NCBI GenBank assembly: GCA_030690175.1
Contig: JAUYHE010000008.1
Location: 1-9,783, forward strand
Length of the DNA: 9,783 nt
Reading direction: 5' to 3'
Source of the DNA: a bacterium
GTDB taxonomy: Bacteria; Patescibacteriota; Microgenomatia; Woykebacterales; RBG-16-39-9b
The position numbers and the translations under genes are program-made. Positions 7,388-9,783 of this stretch are shown in pieces. The notes beneath the pieces are model-generated. The model had not been told where the DNA came from and did not search any database. It was given only the letters and a program-made list of their open reading frames with translations. Numbering within the stretch: position 1 is the stretch's first letter; every line of letters starts with the position of its first letter.

Positions 7388-7416
7388 TTCGCTTGTGCTA
7401 ATGGAGCCTCTAAAAT
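7388..7416 (+). promoter_or_regulatory. Possible ndk promoter
   Basis: TTCGCT (7388-7393), a 17-bp spacer and TAAAAT (7411-7416) form a weak sigma70-like promoter. The -10 box is good and the -35 box matches at only 3 of 6. Transcription would begin near 7423, downstream of the in-frame GTG at 7395, which supports the ATG at 7449 as the ndk start. Confidence 0.35.
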
Positions 7417-7448
7417 TATTTAAGCGCTCCGCTCGAAAGAAAGGATCG

Positions 7449-8018
7449 ATGGAAAGAACAGTAGTTTTAATAAAACCAGATGGGGTAAAAAGAGGGCTAA
7501 TTGGTGAAATATTACGCCGGTTTGAGCGGATGGGCCTAAAGATAGTGGCGATGAAAATGATCCGACCCAAGGAAGAAATATTGCACAAACACTACGTGAG
7601 TGATGACCCAAAAACTATTGAGAGACTCGGTAACAAAACTTTGAAAACCTATTCTGAATTTGGGAAGAACGCGAAGAGCGATTTTGGTACTGATGATCCG
7701 TTTGAACTAGGTAAGATGGTTGTTGGCTGGTTGATAAGCTACATGACCAGCGGTCCAGTAATTGCGGTTTTACTTGAAGGTCGTCACGCGGTTGAAAATG
7801 TAATTTCTCTCGCTGGTCCGACTATGCCCGTCCACGCCCCACCTGGGAGTATAAGAGGTGATTTTTCGACTGATTCGGCGGCTTACGCCAATGAGGAAAA
7901 AAGAGGGGTCGAAAATCTACTTCATATTTCTGGGAGCAAGGAAGAAGCGGCTTTTGAAGAAAGTCTGTGGTTCGCCGAGGAAGAAAAACATTCCTACAAA
8001 AGAGCCGGCGAGGATTGA
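7449..8018 (+). CDS. ndk: Nucleoside-diphosphate kinase, long variant with inserted segments
   Basis: Transfers the gamma-phosphate from ATP to nucleoside diphosphates through a phospho-histidine, balancing NTP and dNTP pools in the cytoplasm. The N-terminus is classic: MERTVVLIKPDGVKRGLIG. Also present are ITSGPV-like MTSGPV (99-104), the APPGSIRGDF segment (130-139) and the active site N156-L-L-H159 in ENLLHISGSKEEA. H159 is the phosphorylated histidine. At 189 aa it is much longer than the usual 130-150. About 30 extra residues lie between the HY at 48-49 and the MTSGPV strand, and about nine more lie between RGDF and the active site; a short charged tail follows. The canonical HGSDS is HISGS here. 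ATG 7449 is chosen over the upstream in-frame GTG 7395 because it opens the domain exactly and has AAGGA just upstream (7441-7445). Ends in TGA, 13 bp from the convergent pilin stop. Confidence 0.93.
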   Translation: MERTVVLIKPDGVKRGLIGEILRRFERMGLKIVAMKMIRPKEEILHKHYVSDDPKTIERLGNKTLKTYSEFGKNAKSDFGTDDPFELGKMVVGWLISYMTSGPVIAVLLEGRHAVENVISLAGPTMPVHAPPGSIRGDFSTDSAAYANEEKRGVENLLHISGSKEEAAFEESLWFAEEEKHSYKRAGED

Positions 8019-8031
8019 AAACTTGAAAGAT

Positions 8032-8574
8032 CTAATTTTGGGAAGTAACTACGTAATCGTAATTGGTGCTATCAACTGGACATTCAATTTGGTCAGCTGC
8101 ATCCGGAGTAATTTCAAAAGTAGCTACTATTAAGCAATAAATTTGTTTAGTCCCGTTAACCTTATAGGTGTACGATGCTGAAGACAGGGGATCTGCAGGT
8201 AATTGTGACATGTAATTTTTTTCTGGACTGCCGCATTTTATTCCTTCTGATCCCCAATCTAAAGTGTCCGCGGTCCCGGTTGTATCTGTACAGTTGGCTA
8301 CTCCTGTATAAACCTCAATTTTACCCGAATTGGAATCAGGATATGTATTGAAATCACTATAAAACTGCTCCAGGGCGCCAGCAATGTTTTTCAGATCGCT
8401 TTGTCTTTGACGATCCCGAGTTTGTTTTTGGGCTCGACTAAAAGAGGCTAAACCAATGGAGATAAGAATCGAGATGATGGCAATTACGAGTAAAAGCTCA
8501 ATTAAGGTAAAACCAGCTTTACCTCGCTGTTTGCTGTTTGCTGATTGCTGATCGCTGAGTTTAGGCAGATTCAT
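8032..8574 (-). CDS. Type IV pilin-like / pseudopilin protein with type III (prepilin) signal
   Basis: 180-aa prepilin. A 21-residue basic leader ends in KAG, followed by FTLIELLLVIAIISILISI. This is the class III signal: cleavage after G21, with the glutamate at mature position 5 (E26). The hydrophobic helix continues into an amphipathic stretch (SRAQKQTRDRQRQSDLKNI), as in GspG/PilA-type proteins. The globular part has four cysteines (C95, C114, C147, C165) that could form disulfides, and an LPADPL segment common in pseudopilins. It would be assembled by a type IV pilus or type II-like machine, possibly the DNA-uptake pilus that feeds ComEA/ComEC. ATG 8574 is chosen. A longer frame reaching GTG 8679 is ruled out because that codon overlaps the -10 box. 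In-frame GTG 8604 (190 aa) remains possible. The leader codons contain a 7-bp tandem repeat, and a 32-bp duplication precedes and includes the ATG. Confidence 0.88.
   Translation of the reverse strand: MNLPKLSDQQSANSKQRGKAGFTLIELLLVIAIISILISIGLASFSRAQKQTRDRQRQSDLKNIAGALEQFYSDFNTYPDSNSGKIEVYTGVANCTDTTGTADTLDWGSEGIKCGSPEKNYMSQLPADPLSSASYTYKVNGTKQIYCLIVATFEITPDAADQIECPVDSTNYDYVVTSQN
8526..8560. repeat. Five 7-bp tandem repeats (GCTGNNN) inside the prepilin leader
   Basis: Consecutive 7-mers on the + strand are GCTGTTT, GCTGTTT, GCTGATT, GCTGATC and GCTGAGT. They lie at about codons 5-17 of the minus-strand pilin gene, between its start and the prepilin cleavage site. Because 7 is not a multiple of 3, loss or gain of one unit shifts the frame before the mature pilin. 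Confidence 0.85.
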
Positions 8575-8658
8575 ATTCGAGTTTACGAGAATACGTGTCT
8601 TCACATATTCGAGTTTACGAGAATACGTGTCTTCACATTTTCGAGTCCTCGAGAAAAC
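8572..8658. repeat. 32-bp tandem duplication plus a degenerate third copy, in the pilin 5' leader
   Basis: 8572-8603 and 8604-8635 are identical 32-bp units. 8636-8658 is a partial third copy with a few changes. Read on the minus strand, each unit ends in ATG: two of these are followed at once by TGA, while the last (8574-8572) is the pilin start codon. The array fills most of the untranslated leader between the promoter and the gene. Confidence 0.9.
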
Positions 8659-8677
8659 AAGTAATCTTATTATTTTC

Positions 8678-8706
8678 ACTATAATTTAAGCAAACAGGCT
8701 TGTCAA
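8678..8706 (-). promoter_or_regulatory. sigma70-type promoter of the pilin gene
   Basis: On the minus strand, a perfect -35 box TTGACA (8706-8701), a 17-bp spacer and -10 box TATAGT (8683-8678, 5 of 6). The expected start is near 8671, giving a leader of roughly 97 nt before ATG 8574 that carries the 32-bp duplication. The -35 box begins only 2 bp after the encoded CCA of the tRNA-Arg gene on the same strand. Confidence 0.75.
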
Positions 8707-8708
8707 AC

Positions 8709-8785
8709 TGGCGCCGATGGAGAGACTCGAACTCTCAACCTTGCCCTTAGGACGGGCCTGCTCTGTCCAATTGAGCTACATCGGC
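8709..8785 (-). tRNA. tRNA-Arg (anticodon CCU), 3' CCA encoded
   Basis: Complete cloverleaf on the minus strand. The acceptor GCCGATG pairs with CATCGGC, discriminator G, then CCA (plus-strand 8711-8709). D-stem GCTC/GAGC. The anticodon loop GTCCTAA gives CCT, which reads AGG. T-stem GAGAG/CTCTC encloses TTCGAGT. The anticodon stem has one mismatch at its outer pair (G27/A43) and four good pairs inside. No intron is seen. It is transcribed away from the tRNA-Pro gene and toward the pilin gene, with no terminator visible between. Confidence 0.93.
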
Positions 8786-8793
8786 GAGTAGGT

Positions 8794-8822
8794 TTGAATT
8801 TTATCATAAGGTGAGCTAAAAT
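8794..8822 (+). promoter_or_regulatory. Promoter of tRNA-Pro (and probably the sortase gene)
   Basis: TTGAAT (8794-8799), a 17-bp spacer and TAAAAT (8817-8822). The expected start is near 8829, a few bases before the tRNA at 8833. The boxes interleave with those of the opposing tRNA-Arg promoter. Confidence 0.6.
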
Positions 8823-8826
8823 TAAA
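8798..8826 (-). promoter_or_regulatory. Promoter of tRNA-Arg, overlapping the opposing tRNA-Pro promoter
   Basis: On the minus strand, TTTAAT (8826-8821, weak), 17 bp and TAAAAT (8803-8798). The start would be near 8791, a few bases before the tRNA 5' end at 8785. TATGAT (8808-8803) is an alternative -10 box. Confidence 0.45.
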
Positions 8827-8832
8827 CCTCTT

Positions 8833-8907
8833 CGGAGTGTAGTTCATTGGTAGAACGCTCGGTTCGGGACCGAGAAGTAGTGGGTTCGATTCCCACCACT
8901 CCGACCA
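8833..8907 (+). tRNA. tRNA-Pro (anticodon CGG), 3' CCA encoded
   Basis: Complete cloverleaf. The acceptor CGGAGTG pairs with CACTCCG, then discriminator A and CCA (8905-8907). D-stem GTTC/GAAC. Anticodon stem CTCGG/CCGAG encloses loop TTCGGGA, giving CGG, which reads CCG. T-stem GTGGG/CCCAC encloses TTCGATT. The first pair C1-G72 and A73 are usual for bacterial tRNA-Pro. No intron. The sortase ATG follows after only 4 nt. Confidence 0.95.
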
Positions 8908-8911
8908 TACT

Positions 8912-9589
8912 ATGAACAGAAGACGCCGTTTTTGGTTTTTTGTTGCTTTGAGAACCATCGCGAACTCCCTAATCATCACCGGGATCGTATTTTCTTTTCT
9001 CTCGTTCGCCCCATATATCCAGCAAGAGGTGTGGTACTGGTGGAAGAATTTGAACCAAACGACCCACACAGAACCAACGCCGCCAGAAAATTCAGCACCA
9101 AAAGCCCAAGCGGTAACTTTACCTGCGCTCCAAGAACAACCAATAGACAGCAGTTTTGGAATAATGATTGAAAAAATCGGTGTCAACGCTCCGGTCGTTG
9201 CCAACGTGGATGCCTCAAATTATTCGGAATATATTGCGGCTTTGTCCAAAGGTGTTGCCCACGCCAAAGGTACAGCTCTGCCGGGATCAACAAAATCCGA
9301 CAATAACAACGTCTTTTTATTTGCCCACTCGGCGATCAATGCAATTGAGGCTAGGATGTACAATAGCGTGTTTTATCTACTACGCAAACTTGAAGTAGGG
9401 GACAGGATTAGCACTTTTTATAAAGGGAAAAGGTTTGACTACATTGTGTCCAGCAAAAAAGTAGTTCAGGCCACCGATACTCGTTATTTAACCGATCTTT
9501 CGAAAGAGGCGATTCTTACCCTCCAAACTTGCGATCCTCCTGGTAGCAGCTTGAGGCGACTCATAATCACCGCCAAATTGGCCCAATAG
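8912..9589 (+). CDS. Sortase family transpeptidase, membrane-anchored
   Basis: 225-aa protein with a basic N-terminus (MNRRRR), one membrane segment (about residues 13-35), a proline-rich linker (50-75) and a sortase domain (about 80-222). The catalytic set is visible: H139 in FLFAHS, C207 in TLQTCDPPG, and R215 or R216 in SLRRLIITA. Family landmarks GVAHAKGTALPG (114-125) and NNVFLF precede the active-site histidine. Sortases cut a sorting motif such as LPxTG and join surface proteins to each other or to the cell wall; no substrate with a sorting signal is encoded in this window. The subclass cannot be set by eye; the TLxTC...RLI pattern resembles class D/E/F enzymes. The ATG at 8912 has no Shine-Dalgarno site and lies 4 nt after the tRNA-Pro CCA, so the gene is probably read from the tRNA promoter. 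Ends in TAG. Confidence 0.93.
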   Translation: MNRRRRFWFFVALRTIANSLIITGIVFSFLSFAPYIQQEVWYWWKNLNQTTHTEPTPPENSAPKAQAVTLPALQEQPIDSSFGIMIEKIGVNAPVVANVDASNYSEYIAALSKGVAHAKGTALPGSTKSDNNNVFLFAHSAINAIEARMYNSVFYLLRKLEVGDRISTFYKGKRFDYIVSSKKVVQATDTRYLTDLSKEAILTLQTCDPPGSSLRRLIITAKLAQ

Positions 9590-9603
9590 AAGCTGTAAGT
9601 TAT

Positions 9604-9783
9604 AGATCGCTCCGCGCTCTGCACCTTAGGCTAAGATCGCTCCGCGCTCTGCACCTTAGGCTAAGATCGCTTCGCGCTCTGCACCTTAGGCTAAGATCGC
9701 TCCGCGCTCTGCACCTTAGGCTAAGATCGCTTCGCGCTCTGCACCTTAGGCTAAGATCGCTTCGCGCTCTGCACCTTAGGCTA
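9604..9783. repeat. Six 30-bp tandem repeats with an internal dyad, running to the window end
   Basis: Units at 9604, 9634, 9664, 9694, 9724 and 9754 are identical except for base 9, which is C, C, T, C, T, T. Each unit contains GATCGC and GCGCTC arms around a 3-nt loop (one mismatch), and the variable base lies in that loop. The dyad CTTAG-G-CTAAG spans each unit junction. The copies are contiguous, with no spacers, so this is not a CRISPR array. The sequence stops exactly at a unit end, so more copies probably follow. No gene is seen here. Confidence 0.95.

Noticed and set aside
7395..7448. N-terminal extension of NDK from GTG 7395
   Set aside because: The NDK domain begins exactly at ATG 7449, which has AAGGA upstream; a possible promoter lies within the extension.
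7858..8133. 91-aa + strand open frame running from ndk into the pilin gene
   Set aside because: It overlaps two well-supported genes in other frames and has no recognisable protein features; a shadow frame.
8575..8679. Longer pilin reading frame starting at GTG 8679
   Set aside because: That codon overlaps the -10 box of the promoter, so it would not be transcribed, and the extension is made of the 32-bp duplication rather than conserved pilin sequence.
9604..9783. Open frame through the 30-bp repeats encoding a decapeptide repeat (RSLRALHLRL)
   Set aside because: A 30-bp unit without a stop in a frame stays open automatically. There is no start codon with a ribosome site and the composition is unlike the neighbouring proteins.
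9604..9783. CRISPR array
   Set aside because: Units are directly contiguous and nearly identical; there are no unique spacers and no cas genes.

Overview
The window looks like chromosomal DNA from a Candidate Phyla Radiation (Patescibacteria) bacterium. This is inferred from the gene mix and protein character, not from a marker-gene placement: a ComEC competence protein split into channel and metallo-beta-lactamase genes, a small SprT-like zincin, an NDK with extra loops, a short pseudopilin, a small membrane-anchored sortase, short gaps and few Shine-Dalgarno sites. UGA is used as a normal stop (leuS, ndk), which argues against the CPR lineages that read UGA as glycine.

Layout. (1) 1-837: 3' end of leuS, cut by the window edge. 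(2) 838-1088: non-coding region with several predicted hairpins, one terminator-like. (3) 1089-1478: SprT-like metalloprotease, then a weak terminator. (4) 1570-7307: one probable operon on the + strand from a strong sigma70-type promoter, comEA - comEC (channel) - comEC (nuclease-like domain) - argS - M16 peptidase. Neighbours overlap or lie within 18 nt, so the DNA-uptake channel genes are probably co-transcribed with an essential tRNA synthetase. (5) 7449-8018: ndk, convergent with a minus-strand type IV pilin-like gene (8032-8574) whose stop is 13 bp away. (6) 8709-8907: divergent tRNA-Arg(CCU) and tRNA-Pro(CGG) with interleaved promoters; a pilin promoter begins right after the tRNA-Arg, and a sortase gene starts 4 nt after the tRNA-Pro. 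(7) 9604-9783: six exact-length copies of a 30-bp tandem repeat running off the window end.

Function. ComEA (DNA receptor), the two ComEC parts (inner-membrane channel and putative nuclease) and a pilin-like protein fit natural transformation, although the pilin could serve another type IV pilus or secretion role. The sortase and M16 peptidase add cell-envelope or proteolytic functions. LeuRS, ArgRS, two tRNAs and NDK are housekeeping.

Most interesting points: the ComEC split falls on an A6 run where skipping one base would fuse the two frames; a 7-bp tandem repeat in the prepilin leader could switch the gene on and off; a 32-bp duplication in the pilin leader creates ATG-TGA start-stop elements; comEA looks leaderless and the sortase mRNA may be made leaderless by tRNA processing; and the 30-bp array carries a dyad in each unit.
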